This document shows, in pieces, positions 53,916 through 63,339 of a stretch of 64,000 nucleotides of DNA (positions within the stretch are counted from its first letter, which is position 1; each line of letters starts with the position of its first letter). The notes below the pieces were generated by a model. That model was not told the DNA's origin. It was given only the letters and a program-made list of their open reading frames with translations, and ran no database searches. This stretch comes from Methylophaga sp. 42_25_T18 (GTDB taxonomy: Bacteria; Pseudomonadota; Gammaproteobacteria; Nitrosococcales; Methylophagaceae): NCBI GenBank assembly GCA_002163085.1, contig MAAJ01000006.1, positions 248,001 through 312,000 on the forward strand, read 5' to 3'. A program made the position numbers and the translations under genes.

Positions 53916-56156
53916 TTACTCCGCTAACTCCACCTTACTAACCTTCTGCAGCCCACGCGGCAACTTATGCCCACGCTTACCACGCTCACCTTGATAATGA
54001 GCTAAATCAGCCGGTTTCAACGTTAAATGGCGCTTGCCTGCATGCAAGGTGACACTACTTGCCTCAGGAATTAAAGTCACTGAATGTAACCATTCTTGGT
54101 CAGCAGTAAAGCGAGCTTGTGGAATATTAATCAACCTGACGCCTTTACCTTTATTCAGGTTAGGCACTTCACTAGCAGCAAAGACCAATAAACGACCATC
54201 ACCAGCGGCTACCGCTAATTGTTCCGTCTCAATATCATCGATCCAAATCGGCGGTAAAATTTCAGCACCTGCCGGTAGATTAAATACCGCTTTACCTGCT
54301 TTATTTTTGGCTAGCAGATTATTCAAGTTGGTCACAAAACCATAACCAGCCGTATTTGATAACAACATCGGTTTATCCATGTCCCCAGCTAACACAGCAA
54401 CAAATCGTGCATCGGCAGGCGCTTGTAGACGACCACTTAAAGGTTCGCCTTGGCCGCGTGCAGATGGCAAGGTATGCGCCGCTAGAGAATAACTTCGTCC
54501 CGTGGTATCTAAGAATACAATTTGTTGATTACTACGCGCTTTGACCGAGGTCGCATAACGATCACCGGTGCGGAAGTTTAATGCTTCGGGATCAACATCA
54601 TGGCCTTTGGCTGCTCGTACCCAACCACTTTCAGACAATACTATCGTCACTGGTTCGGTCGGCAACAATTCAGATTCATCTAGTGCTTTTGCCGCATCAC
54701 GTTGCAATATCGCCGAACGTCGATCATCACCAAACTTTTCAGCATCGGCCGTCAATTCTTTGCGAATCAACGTTTTCAAACGCGTATCAGAGCTAAGTAA
54801 TAACTCTAAAGATTTTCGTTCTTTGGCAAGATCATCCATTTCGCCACGGAGCTTCATTTCTTCTAATTTGGCTAAGTGGCGTAATTTTAATTCTAATATG
54901 GATTCGGCTTGACGATCACTAACACCAAAACGCTCCATCAATATGGCTTTTGGCTCATCTTCTGTTCGAATAATAGCAATGACTTCATCGATGTTTAGAT
55001 AGGCAACTAATAAACCTTCTAAAACATGCATGCGATCAATAATTTTATCCAAACGATATTGCAAGCGACGACGTACGGTTTCCGTTCTAAAAACTAACCA
55101 CTCAAGCAATAAATCACGTAAATTTTTAACTTGTGGTCGACCGTCGAGGCCGATCATATTCATATTGACGCGGTAGCTGCGTTCCAAATCAGTGGTGGCA
55201 AATAAATGTGACATTAAGGCGTCTAAATCAATGCGATTCGAGCGAGGTATCACCACGAGCCTTACCGGATGCTCATGATCAGATTCATCACGTAAATCTG
55301 CGACCATTGGCAACTTTTTATTGTGCATTTGAGCGGCGATTTGTTCGATAACTTTGGCACCAGAAACCTGATATGGCAGCTGGTTAATAATTAACTCACC
55401 CTCTTCTACGGTGTAACAACCACGCTGACGTACGCTACCATGCCCTGTGGTGTAGATTTTCAGTAAGTCCTCACGTGAGGAAACAATTTCACCGCCGGTC
55501 GGAAAGTCGGGACCTTGAATATCTTCCAATATGGCATCTAATGTCGTGGAAGGTTTTTTTAATAACTGCAAACACGCATTAACTACTTCACGTAAATTAT
55601 GCGGTGGAATATCGGTGGCCATGCCCACCGCAATACCGGTACCACCATTGAGCAAAATATTAGGCAAGCGTGCTGGTAATAATGACGGTTCATTCATCGT
55701 GCCATCAAAGTTCGGTACCCACTCAACCGTTCCTTGGCCTAATTCACCTAATAAACTTTGGGCATACGGAGCTAAACGTGACTCGGTATAACGCATGGCA
55801 GCAAACGACTTAGGATCATCCATCGAACCCCAATTACCCTGACCATCCACTAAGGGATATCGATAGGAAAAAGGTTGTGCCATCAATACCATCGCTTCAT
55901 AACAGGCGGAATCACCATGTGGATGATATTTACCTAATACATCACCGACCGTACGAGCAGATTTTTTATGTTTGGATAATGCACTTAAGCCCAACTCAGA
56001 CATGGCATAGATAATACGGCGTTGAACTGGTTTTAGGCCGTCACCTAGGTGTGGCAATGCTCTATCCAAAATGACATACATGGAATAATCCAAATAGGCC
56101 TTTTCAGTAAAATCACGTACCGGCAATTGTTCTAAATCGTCAACTAAGGTGCTCAT
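53916..56156 (-). CDS. parC: DNA topoisomerase IV subunit A
   Basis: A 746-residue type IIA topoisomerase subunit that decatenates daughter chromosomes. The quinolone region [16 protein letters not shown] (with Ser after Asp) and the active tyrosine in [11 protein letters not shown] are present. [20 protein letters not shown] and the C-terminal beta-propeller-type domain follow. Length matches ParC (about 740-760) rather than GyrA. It follows parE by 22 bases. Confidence 0.95.
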   Translation of the reverse strand: MSTLVDDLEQLPVRDFTEKAYLDYSMYVILDRALPHLGDGLKPVQRRIIYAMSELGLSALSKHKKSARTVGDVLGKYHPHGDSACYEAMVLMAQPFSYRYPLVDGQGNWGSMDDPKSFAAMRYTESRLAPYAQSLLGELGQGTVEWVPNFDGTMNEPSLLPARLPNILLNGGTGIAVGMATDIPPHNLREVVNACLQLLKKPSTTLDAILEDIQGPDFPTGGEIVSSREDLLKIYTTGHGSVRQRGCYTVEEGELIINQLPYQVSGAKVIEQIAAQMHNKKLPMVADLRDESDHEHPVRLVVIPRSNRIDLDALMSHLFATTDLERSYRVNMNMIGLDGRPQVKNLRDLLLEWLVFRTETVRRRLQYRLDKIIDRMHVLEGLLVAYLNIDEVIAIIRTEDEPKAILMERFGVSDRQAESILELKLRHLAKLEEMKLRGEMDDLAKERKSLELLLSSDTRLKTLIRKELTADAEKFGDDRRSAILQRDAAKALDESELLPTEPVTIVLSESGWVRAAKGHDVDPEALNFRTGDRYATSVKARSNQQIVFLDTTGRSYSLAAHTLPSARGQGEPLSGRLQAPADARFVAVLAGDMDKPMLLSNTAGYGFVTNLNNLLAKNKAGKAVFNLPAGAEILPPIWIDDIETEQLAVAAGDGRLLVFAASEVPNLNKGKGVRLINIPQARFTADQEWLHSVTLIPEASSVTLHAGKRHLTLKPADLAHYQGERGKRGHKLPRGLQKVSKVELAE

Positions 56157-56178
56157 CGGTGCAGTCTCTTCAAAAATA

Positions 56179-58077
56179 TCATACAGTCGCTAAATCGCCT
56201 TGTCCCTGTAACCAGACTTTACGATCTGCTGCGCGTTTTTTGGCCAGTAACATATCCATCATCATCAGCGTGTCATCATCTTCATCAGTGCTAATAGTGA
56301 GCCGGATCAATCTTCTGGTATCCGGTGCCATTGTTGTTTCACGTAATTGTAACGGGTTCATCTCACCCAGGCCTTTAAAACGCTGGATACTGACTTTGCC
56401 TTTTATTTTCTCTTTTTCAATCTTATTAATATACATTTGCCGTTCTTCATCATCCAGAGCATAAAACACTTGTTTGCCCACATCAATACGATATAACGGT
56501 GGCATGGCTACACAAATATGACCGGCTTCTACTAAAGGTCTAAAGTGACGCACAAATAAAGCACACAATAAGGTGGCGATATGAGCACCATCGGAATCGG
56601 CATCGGCTAAAATGCAAATCTTGCCATAACGTAAACTGGACAAATCATCAGAGCCTGGATCCACCCCAATCGCAACCGCAATATCATGTACTTCTTGTGA
56701 TGCCAACACCTGCGAAGAATCCACTTCCCACGTATTTAAAATCTTTCCTCGCAGAGGCATGATCGCTTGAAACTCTCGTTCTCGACCTTGTTTAGCACTA
56801 CCACCAGCAGAGTCCCCTTCGACCAAAAACACCTCGGTTCGAGTCACATCTTGTGAGCTGCAATCAGATAGTTTTCCAGGTAGCGCGGGTCCGGCCTGCA
56901 CTCGCTTACGTATTACTTTCTTCGCTTGTTTTAAGCGTGATTGGGCATTACTGATAGCCAATTCAGCGATTTTTTCACCATCTTCAACATGGTGGTTTAA
57001 CCACAAGCTAAAGGCATCTTTAACTGAACTCGATACAAAAGGTGCACATTGTCTTGATGATAAACGTTCTTTAGTTTGACCCGAAAATTGTGGATCATCT
57101 AGTTTGACCGACAAGACATAACAACAACGTTCCCATATGTCTTCGGGAGAAAGTTTGACGCCTCGGGGCAATAAACTACGGAACTCACAAAACTCACGTA
57201 AGGCTTCTAATAAACCTGAGCGTAAGCCATTTACATGGGTGCCGCCTTGTGCCGTCGGAATTAAGTTAACGTAGCTTTCTGCAATTTCATCTCCACTTTC
57301 CAGTTGCCACATCAAAGCCCAATCAACTTGTTCCTTTTCACCTTCGATATGACCAACAAAAGGGGTCGAGGGCAAACAAGGCTGGTCAGTCATCGAAGTA
57401 GCTAAATAGGATTGGATGCCATCCTCATAACACCAGCTATCTTCGACTTTTTCAGTTCCACTTAAATCGGTAAAATTTACTACTAACCCGGGACACAATA
57501 CCGCTTTGGCTCGCAAAACATGTCGAAGCTTAGACACTAAAAACTTAGGTGCATCAAAGTATTTAGTATCAGGGAAAAATCGCAGGCTCGTTCCCGTATT
57601 TCGTTTACCGACCGTGCCAATTTCAGCTAAAGGTTCAACTAACAGGCCATGCTCAAACGCTATTGAATATTCTTTGCCATCGCGGCGTATTTTCACATCT
57701 ACACGGGTTGATAAGGCGTTCACAACAGAAACACCAACGCCGTGAAGTCCACCTGAAAATTGGTAGTTTTTATTGGAAAATTTGCCACCTGCATGGAGAC
57801 GAGTCAGAATGACTTCAACACCGGGAACACCTTCTTCGGGATGAATATCTACCGGCATGCCTCGGCCATTGTCTATCACTTCAATGGAGTTATCGGCATG
57901 TAGCGTTACTTGGATTTGATTGGCAAAACCGGCAACGGCTTCATCAACGCTATTATCGATAACTTCTTGTGCTAAATGATTCGGACGCGTGGTTTCTGTA
58001 TACATGCCCGGTCGCTTTTGAACCGGTTCCAATCCTGTTAAAACCTCAATGGCTGAGGCATCGTATGCAGTTGTCAT
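56179..58077 (-). CDS. parE: DNA topoisomerase IV subunit B
   Basis: A 632-residue ATPase subunit. It has the GHKL ATP-binding fold ([36 protein letters not shown]), the transducer GGTHVNG and the TOPRIM acidic cluster [13 protein letters not shown] with PLRGKILN. Length and missing GyrB-specific insert favour ParE. It starts the parE-parC pair. A structured gap of about 210 bases precedes it. Confidence 0.95.
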   Translation of the reverse strand: MTTAYDASAIEVLTGLEPVQKRPGMYTETTRPNHLAQEVIDNSVDEAVAGFANQIQVTLHADNSIEVIDNGRGMPVDIHPEEGVPGVEVILTRLHAGGKFSNKNYQFSGGLHGVGVSVVNALSTRVDVKIRRDGKEYSIAFEHGLLVEPLAEIGTVGKRNTGTSLRFFPDTKYFDAPKFLVSKLRHVLRAKAVLCPGLVVNFTDLSGTEKVEDSWCYEDGIQSYLATSMTDQPCLPSTPFVGHIEGEKEQVDWALMWQLESGDEIAESYVNLIPTAQGGTHVNGLRSGLLEALREFCEFRSLLPRGVKLSPEDIWERCCYVLSVKLDDPQFSGQTKERLSSRQCAPFVSSSVKDAFSLWLNHHVEDGEKIAELAISNAQSRLKQAKKVIRKRVQAGPALPGKLSDCSSQDVTRTEVFLVEGDSAGGSAKQGREREFQAIMPLRGKILNTWEVDSSQVLASQEVHDIAVAIGVDPGSDDLSSLRYGKICILADADSDGAHIATLLCALFVRHFRPLVEAGHICVAMPPLYRIDVGKQVFYALDDEERQMYINKIEKEKIKGKVSIQRFKGLGEMNPLQLRETTMAPDTRRLIRLTISTDEDDDTLMMMDMLLAKKRAADRKVWLQGQGDLATV

Positions 58078-58208
58078 GATAATAAATTCTTAATAATTCG
58101 TGTCCGCAGAGTAGCAGGATAAAACCCTATCCGACAAGAACCATCTTCATAAGATCTTCTTTCAGGAAGATATAAGCGTGAACAACCAGCATATCCGACA
58201 CTATTTTA

Positions 58209-58280
58209 GTGTGGTAGGTTACCTCTACGCTTTAGACAACTAACCTCCCCACACGCTGGGTGTAGGAATGAGGGAGGGTT
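58209..58280. other. Fold-back sequence with alternative pairings
   Basis: GTGTGG-T-AGGTTA (58209-58221) pairs with TAACCT-CC-CCACAC (58241-58254). The same AACCTCCC can instead pair with GGGAGGGTT (58272-58280), so two mutually exclusive hairpins are possible. It lies after the DUF2582 stop and before parE, both on the minus strand. It may be an attenuator, a terminator-like element or a small repeat. Confidence 0.35.
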
Positions 58281-58287
58281 GACACTC

Positions 58288-58485
58288 TTATTTCAGTGCG
58301 ACCATTTCCGTTCGCCCTTTTAAGGCAATAGTTAACTTATCTTCTTTGGCTAACCAACCGATTGCTCGGTGTATTGTTTTGCTATCTAGCTCCGTTGCTT
58401 TGGTAAGCTGGCTTATGCTTGCCTCACCTTCCGCATTGAGATAATTCCATAAAACACCCGCTGCATTACCCACTAAATCAGACAT
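58288..58485 (-). CDS. Winged helix-turn-helix protein (DUF2582)
   Basis: A 65-residue protein with a compact winged-helix fold. GVLWNYLNAEGEASISQLTK and TIHRAIGWLAKEDK show the helix-turn-helix and wing, matching DUF2582. The ATG at 58485 is chosen because AAGGAG lies nine bases before it; the longer frame to 58548 lacks a ribosome site. DNA binding is likely but the target is unknown. It lies just upstream of the parE 5' region. Confidence 0.7.
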   Translation of the reverse strand: MSDLVGNAAGVLWNYLNAEGEASISQLTKATELDSKTIHRAIGWLAKEDKLTIALKGRTEMVALK

Positions 58486-58694
58486 ATCACTGTTCTCCTT
58501 AATATAGTCAAAATAGTCTTGGTATCTTGCATACCAAATTACCGTCAATATCCTAACGGCGAAGTATTACGTATTTGTGTCACGGTAAAACAATCTTTCA
58601 CTTTACTTTATCTAGGTTATGGTAACCAGAATCTGCACAGTTATATTACATGAATTCCCACTCATTGTTCAGGTGAAAATCATAGCAAAAACAA

Positions 58695-59360
58695 CTACCT
58701 TTCTCTGTCGTCCTGATTAGCGTCACTCTGCTCAAAAAAATCATCCTCTTGGTAGCCGTCCTGCTCCCAGCTATATACTTTTTCTGGCCGTTTTGGATCT
58801 TTATTTCGAAAGGCTACTGCGCATACAATACCCATGACAGCACCAAATAAATGTGACTCAAACGAAATTCTTTCTTCTGTTGGCAATATTCCCCACACCA
58901 TACTGCCGTATAGAAAAAAAACCATCATCGCTAAAGCCATCGCCGGTTTATCTCGCCTAAATACACCTATAAGAAAGAGAAAAAACATCAAACCATGCGT
59001 TAAGCCGCTAGCACCAATATGAAACGCCTCTCGAGCAAATAACCAAACACCCAAACCAGAACCAAGATAGATAAGTATAAATACTTGTTTTGCCGAACGT
59101 GGATATTGATAAAACAATGCTGTTGTAAGAATAAATAAAGCCAAAGTATTGGACACTAAATGCTCAAATGAGCTATGAATCATAGGGGCAAAAACAATAC
59201 CTATCAGGCCACCTAGATCGCGCGGAAAGACGCCGTAGCTACTCACATCGATCGTCGAAAATAACTCGATACCTTTGATCAGCCAGATTACTGCTACAAA
59301 TGTTATGACTTTTGTAACTATGGGCCGTAATAACACCGTTTGTTCAGTTTCTGCAGACAT
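58695..59360 (-). CDS. Rhomboid family intramembrane serine protease
   Basis: A 221-residue polytopic inner-membrane protease. The rhomboid core is intact: HLVSN (His67, Asn71), the nucleophile Ser118 in GASGLTHG and His170 in ESHLFG. About six transmembrane segments are visible and the C-terminus is acidic. Its ATG overlaps the PLP lyase stop by one base (TAATG), so it is translationally coupled to that gene. The substrate is unknown and no link to ovothiol is established. Confidence 0.88.
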   Translation of the reverse strand: MSAETEQTVLLRPIVTKVITFVAVIWLIKGIELFSTIDVSSYGVFPRDLGGLIGIVFAPMIHSSFEHLVSNTLALFILTTALFYQYPRSAKQVFILIYLGSGLGVWLFAREAFHIGASGLTHGLMFFLFLIGVFRRDKPAMALAMMVFFLYGSMVWGILPTEERISFESHLFGAVMGIVCAVAFRNKDPKRPEKVYSWEQDGYQEDDFFEQSDANQDDRER

Positions 59361-60526
59361 TATCTTTGCTTACAAGCATCCGCGATACGCTGACATGCTT
59401 CCATGATAACTTGTCTTGGTGCAGCAATATTCATACGCATAAAGCCACTCCCTATTTCACCAAACGTCACACCTGGGTTCATACCCACTTTGGCGTCATT
59501 AATGAAAAAATGACGAAGTTCATCATCTGCTAACCCTAGCTCCTGACAGTCTATCCATAAAAGGTACGTACCTTGAGATGGCATGACTTTAATAGCAGGA
59601 ACATTATTTTTAACGAAGTCGACGACTTGATTTCTTGTTTCATCAAGATAGATCATCAACTGATCTAACCATTCAGCTCCAGAAGAATATGCTGCTTCAA
59701 AGGCTGAAATACTAAAAGGGTTGGCGGCACTAATGTGCCAACTTTCAAACACTCCGTTTATCAACCTCCGCTGCTCAGGATCATTAATCACCATCGCTGA
59801 TAAACCTAAGCCAGGAATATTAAAACTTTTACTAGGAGACACCGTGCTCACCACCGAAACATCCCCCGCGATTGCAGCTAAAGGAATATGTTGCTCATTC
59901 GGGTAGACCAAATCTGCATGGATCTCATCTGACACAATTGTGACATTATATTTAGCAGCAATCGCCAACAGTGATTCAAGTTCATCTTGCTGCCAAACAC
60001 GTCCAGCTGGATTGTGCGGCGAACATAATAAAAGTAACTTAGCACCATCCGCTGCGCACTGTTCAAAATGCACCAAATCCATCTGATAAACGCCATCCTT
60101 GAGCTGCAAAGGATTTAAAACCAACTCACGTTCACTTTTCGTGATGGTAGTAAAAAATGGATGATAGACCGGTGGCTGAATAATGACTTTATCGCCAGGC
60201 TTGGTCAGTCCCTGAATCACAGCATAAAGTGATGGTACTACGCCTGGGCACATGACGATTGAACGGCGATCTATCTGCCAATTATGACGTTGTTGAAACC
60301 ATGATTGCATAGCTTCAAACATACTATCCGGATACAAGGTATAACCATAAACAGGATGTTCAGCCCGCGAAATTAAGGCTTGCGTCACCGCTTCAGGTGC
60401 CGCAAAGTCCATATCCGCCACCCACAAGGGAATCACATCATCTTTGCCAAAATAACCTTTGCGACCATCGTGTTTCAAACTACCTGTCTGTTCACGCTGA
60501 ATCATTCGGTCAAAGTTAATGGTCAT
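59360..60526 (-). CDS. MalY/PatB-type PLP C-S lyase, candidate OvoB
   Basis: A 388-residue fold type I PLP enzyme of the MalY/PatB cystathionine beta-lyase group. VIPLWVADMDFAAPEAV opens it, and PVYHPFFTTI, LCSPHNPAGRVW, IVSDEIHADLVYP and the PLP lysine in SPSKSFNIPGL are all characteristic. Directly downstream of ovoA it is a good candidate for the sulfoxide lyase (OvoB) that cleaves the OvoA product to the mercaptohistidine; that assignment is inference from position and family. The ATG at 60526 follows the CsrA-like hairpin; an ATG at 60535 lies inside the hairpin and lacks a separate ribosome site. Confidence 0.85.
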   Translation of the reverse strand: MTINFDRMIQREQTGSLKHDGRKGYFGKDDVIPLWVADMDFAAPEAVTQALISRAEHPVYGYTLYPDSMFEAMQSWFQQRHNWQIDRRSIVMCPGVVPSLYAVIQGLTKPGDKVIIQPPVYHPFFTTITKSERELVLNPLQLKDGVYQMDLVHFEQCAADGAKLLLLCSPHNPAGRVWQQDELESLLAIAAKYNVTIVSDEIHADLVYPNEQHIPLAAIAGDVSVVSTVSPSKSFNIPGLGLSAMVINDPEQRRLINGVFESWHISAANPFSISAFEAAYSSGAEWLDQLMIYLDETRNQVVDFVKNNVPAIKVMPSQGTYLLWIDCQELGLADDELRHFFINDAKVGMNPGVTFGEIGSGFMRMNIAAPRQVIMEACQRIADACKQR

Positions 60527-60596
60527 CGCACACATCCCTGTGTGCTACCGTCAAACGGCAGCCTCCGGCTGTGCAACATTGATCCAGTCAATGTTG
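60524..60596 (-). promoter_or_regulatory. Four tandem hairpins with GGA loops, CsrA/RsmA-type leader
   Basis: On the transcribed minus strand, four hairpins follow each other from the ovoA stop to the lyase ATG. The first is CAACATTGA/TCAATGTTG, nine pairs, loop CTGGA. The second is CAGCC/GGCTG with loop GGA. The third is CCGT/ACGG with loop TTG. The fourth is GCACACA/TGTGTGC with loop GGGA. The last, ACACAGGGATGT, agrees with the CsrA consensus RUACARGGAUGU at 11 of 12 positions and contains the lyase ribosome site eight bases before its ATG. Confidence 0.65.
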
Positions 60597-62705
60597 TCAC
60601 CCTTTACGTTCCCAAATAGTTACTTCAGATAAGGTATGTTGAAATTTTCGGCTGGTTTCTCGAATCACAAATGGCACAGAAACCGGGCCTTTTTTCAGCT
60701 CAAAATGTTCCGCTAACGTCGCTTTTAACCCATCTAGGGTGGTGAAATTTTCACCATCTTTTTTAAATCCACCCAGCCAATCTTCTTTATTGGTATGTTC
60801 TTCTAACCACGTATAAGGCGAGGTAACCAATAACAGGCCACCGACATTAATCCGTTCATGTATCGTGCTTAAAAATAATCCGGGCTTGTATAGTCGATCA
60901 ATCAAATTCGCCGCGAGCACTAAGTCATAACCACTGAATAGCGGTTTTAAATTACAGGCATCACCCTGTAAAAATTCAACCTTATTTGCCGACTCAGCTA
61001 AACCAAGTTGAGCCAGTTGCCGCTCACGATATAACACTAAGTCACCTTCATCCGCGATGCTATAGCGTATGACCCCTTGTTCTTTTAATTGCACACCCAG
61101 ATTAATGAGCCGTGCAGAAAAATCAATGCCCGTAACGTGTTCAAATGATTTGGCCAATTCAAAACTTGCTCTACCGACTGCACAGCCCAAATCTAGGGCT
61201 TTATTCATCGGTTTATCACCCATGGTTTCAATGGCTAATTGAGCTAAGGTTTGTGGGAAGTTAGCGACATCATAATAACGATCGCCATAATGAAATTCAG
61301 CGTATTCAGACAACAATTTGTCATTTTCATAATTGGATGACACGGTTTCGACCTCAGAGTCGGCAATCACATAACGAAAGCCTGCGTGTTGGAAAAAATG
61401 CCGTCTAAAGGCATAACGTGATGCTCTACGACTTTCATTGCCAGATGAAATCCATGAACCACCTTTAAATAGGTTATGTCGGCCATCATAGGTCGGCATG
61501 GTGAAATCATCATAAAACGGATGCACTTTAAACCCATCAAAAGGATAAATCGGTGTTTCCGTCCACTGCCATACATTGCCAATCACATCATACAAATCAC
61601 CATGAGCAAACTGATTCACTGGGCATGGGGATGCAGCATGATCTAAATGCAGATTTGCATTGGCTTGCTGGCCATTTAATTCTTCAACCTTGGCATGATC
61701 ATACAAGCGATACCATTCATCTTCACTAGGTAACCGTATCGCCAGACCGGTTTTTTCAGCTTTCCAATTACAAAAAGCCTTAGCTTCGTGATAGTTCACC
61801 TCTACCGGCCATGACCATGGCATCACCATTACTTCTGTCATTAAACGTAATTGCCAGCCCTCGGCTGTTTTTATCCAGAAGCTAGGGTGACTTGCTTCGG
61901 TAAAGTCACGCCATTCCAAACCTTCTTCTTGCCAGTATGAGTCAGCGGCATAACCACCGGCTTCAACAAAACTTAAAAACTCTTGATTACTCACCAAAAA
62001 CTTACTGGCCTGAAAATCGGCCACATCAACTTGGCGGTTGCCATATTCATTATCCCAACCATAAATTGCATCGTCATAACTTTTACCTAAGTTGACGCGA
62101 CCTTCAGGTATGGCAATCATTTTATTTTCAGGGGCTAATGTTTTGGCTTGCCAAGGACGCCATGCAACATGATTCTGCACTAAGTCCAATTGTTGTTGGC
62201 GAATTAAGACTGATGACGTTTCGATATGAATTTGTTCATGTTCGATGCCCATCAAGATCGTCCACCATGGGTTTTGCCAATCTATCGGCAAACTCAATGG
62301 TGCCTCAGCAATCACTTTATTTATAACGTGTTTAATCTGCTGGCGATAAGCTTTGACTTCAGCCACTGGCGGCCACTCATAGTGCGCCTCATTCAAATCA
62401 TCCCAGCTCATTTCATCGACACCGATGGCAAACATCGATTCAAACTTAGGATTTACCCGTTGTTCAATCAGGCCAGCTAACAAGAGTTTATTAATAAAAA
62501 AGGTCGCGGTATGACCGTAATAGAAAATTAAGGGATGTCGTAAAGGGATCGATTTTTGATAAAACGATTGTTCATTAACCAAGGTTTCAAACAGCGATTC
62601 ATACTGTTCAAAGGTCTGATTAAAATACTCGGCTATCTGTTGGCGCTTCTCATCAATATCATTGCCGATAAGAACGGGAGTACGCAACTGATTTTCTGTA
62701 GCCAT
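60597..62705 (-). CDS. ovoA: 5-histidylcysteine sulfoxide synthase with methyltransferase domain
   Basis: A 702-residue enzyme of ovothiol synthesis. The N-terminal DinB-like domain holds the iron triad His156, His160, Glu162 in MGIEHEQIHIETS. A formylglycine-generating-enzyme-type domain follows (about 195-450, VSNQEFLSFVEAGGYA, IRLPSEDEWYRLY, GGSWISSGNESRRASRYA). From about residue 490 there is a SAM methyltransferase (LDLGCAVGRASFELA) that N-methylates the imidazole. The family joins cysteine to histidine as a sulfoxide using O2. The ATG at 62705 follows AAAGGA. Upstream are an aldolase and a TPR gene, downstream a PLP lyase. Confidence 0.93.
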   Translation of the reverse strand: MATENQLRTPVLIGNDIDEKRQQIAEYFNQTFEQYESLFETLVNEQSFYQKSIPLRHPLIFYYGHTATFFINKLLLAGLIEQRVNPKFESMFAIGVDEMSWDDLNEAHYEWPPVAEVKAYRQQIKHVINKVIAEAPLSLPIDWQNPWWTILMGIEHEQIHIETSSVLIRQQQLDLVQNHVAWRPWQAKTLAPENKMIAIPEGRVNLGKSYDDAIYGWDNEYGNRQVDVADFQASKFLVSNQEFLSFVEAGGYAADSYWQEEGLEWRDFTEASHPSFWIKTAEGWQLRLMTEVMVMPWSWPVEVNYHEAKAFCNWKAEKTGLAIRLPSEDEWYRLYDHAKVEELNGQQANANLHLDHAASPCPVNQFAHGDLYDVIGNVWQWTETPIYPFDGFKVHPFYDDFTMPTYDGRHNLFKGGSWISSGNESRRASRYAFRRHFFQHAGFRYVIADSEVETVSSNYENDKLLSEYAEFHYGDRYYDVANFPQTLAQLAIETMGDKPMNKALDLGCAVGRASFELAKSFEHVTGIDFSARLINLGVQLKEQGVIRYSIADEGDLVLYRERQLAQLGLAESANKVEFLQGDACNLKPLFSGYDLVLAANLIDRLYKPGLFLSTIHERINVGGLLLVTSPYTWLEEHTNKEDWLGGFKKDGENFTTLDGLKATLAEHFELKKGPVSVPFVIRETSRKFQHTLSEVTIWERKG

Positions 62706-62769
62706 GAATCATTCCTTTTCTCTAAAAAAACGTAGACTACTTAACTAGCGATTTGTTGCAAGTTTTTAA

Positions 62770-63339
62770 TTATAACTGCTTTGCAATCCAAGCTGTTTTT
62801 GCTGACAGTTCAACTGAACAGCTCCATTTATAAGCCAGGTTAATGCTATCTGCACACGCATAGACCCCATGCCCTTTTACTACGGTGACTTTATGCTCAG
62901 CTAATTGCGCTGCTACGGCTTTTGGCGACAACTCAACATACTGATCATAAGGAATGTCCACAACGGGTACAAAGGGGAAATAATATTGGCCTTCGAAATC
63001 GACGGGCTCAAAGTTTGAACCATCAAGCGTCATCGCAACGACATGAGGGCCGTGACTATGAAACACGGCTCGCGCCTGTTCATTTTGCCGATAGACTTCA
63101 ATATGCAATGGGGCATCTAAAGAGCTACCGTCTTCCATCGTGCCGTCAATATGACAACGAATAAGATCCTTACTGGTTAAGGTATCAGCACAACAACCTG
63201 TTGGCGTAACCCAAACCTCATCGTGCCAGCGAAATGACGCATTGCCACTATGTGAATCATTACAACCGTATTGACGTAACCAACGGTAATGTTCCACCAA
63301 CTGCTGTTTAAGTTGTTCTCGACTAAGCTGCATCTGCAT
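62770..63339 (-). CDS. Class II aldolase/adducin family protein
   Basis: A 189-residue metal-dependent aldolase-fold protein. SGNASFRWHDEVWVTPTGC contains the conserved Asn/Ser/Gly motif; LHIEVYRQNEQARAVFHSHGPH and KGHGVYACA hold the zinc-binding histidines. Family members include fuculose-phosphate aldolase and methylthioribulose-phosphate dehydratase. The substrate is not clear; methylthioribulose-phosphate dehydratase is possible but the sequence does not decide. It overlaps the upstream TPR gene by 17 bases and precedes ovoA. Confidence 0.85.
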   Translation of the reverse strand: MQMQLSREQLKQQLVEHYRWLRQYGCNDSHSGNASFRWHDEVWVTPTGCCADTLTSKDLIRCHIDGTMEDGSSLDAPLHIEVYRQNEQARAVFHSHGPHVVAMTLDGSNFEPVDFEGQYYFPFVPVVDIPYDQYVELSPKAVAAQLAEHKVTVVKGHGVYACADSINLAYKWSCSVELSAKTAWIAKQL

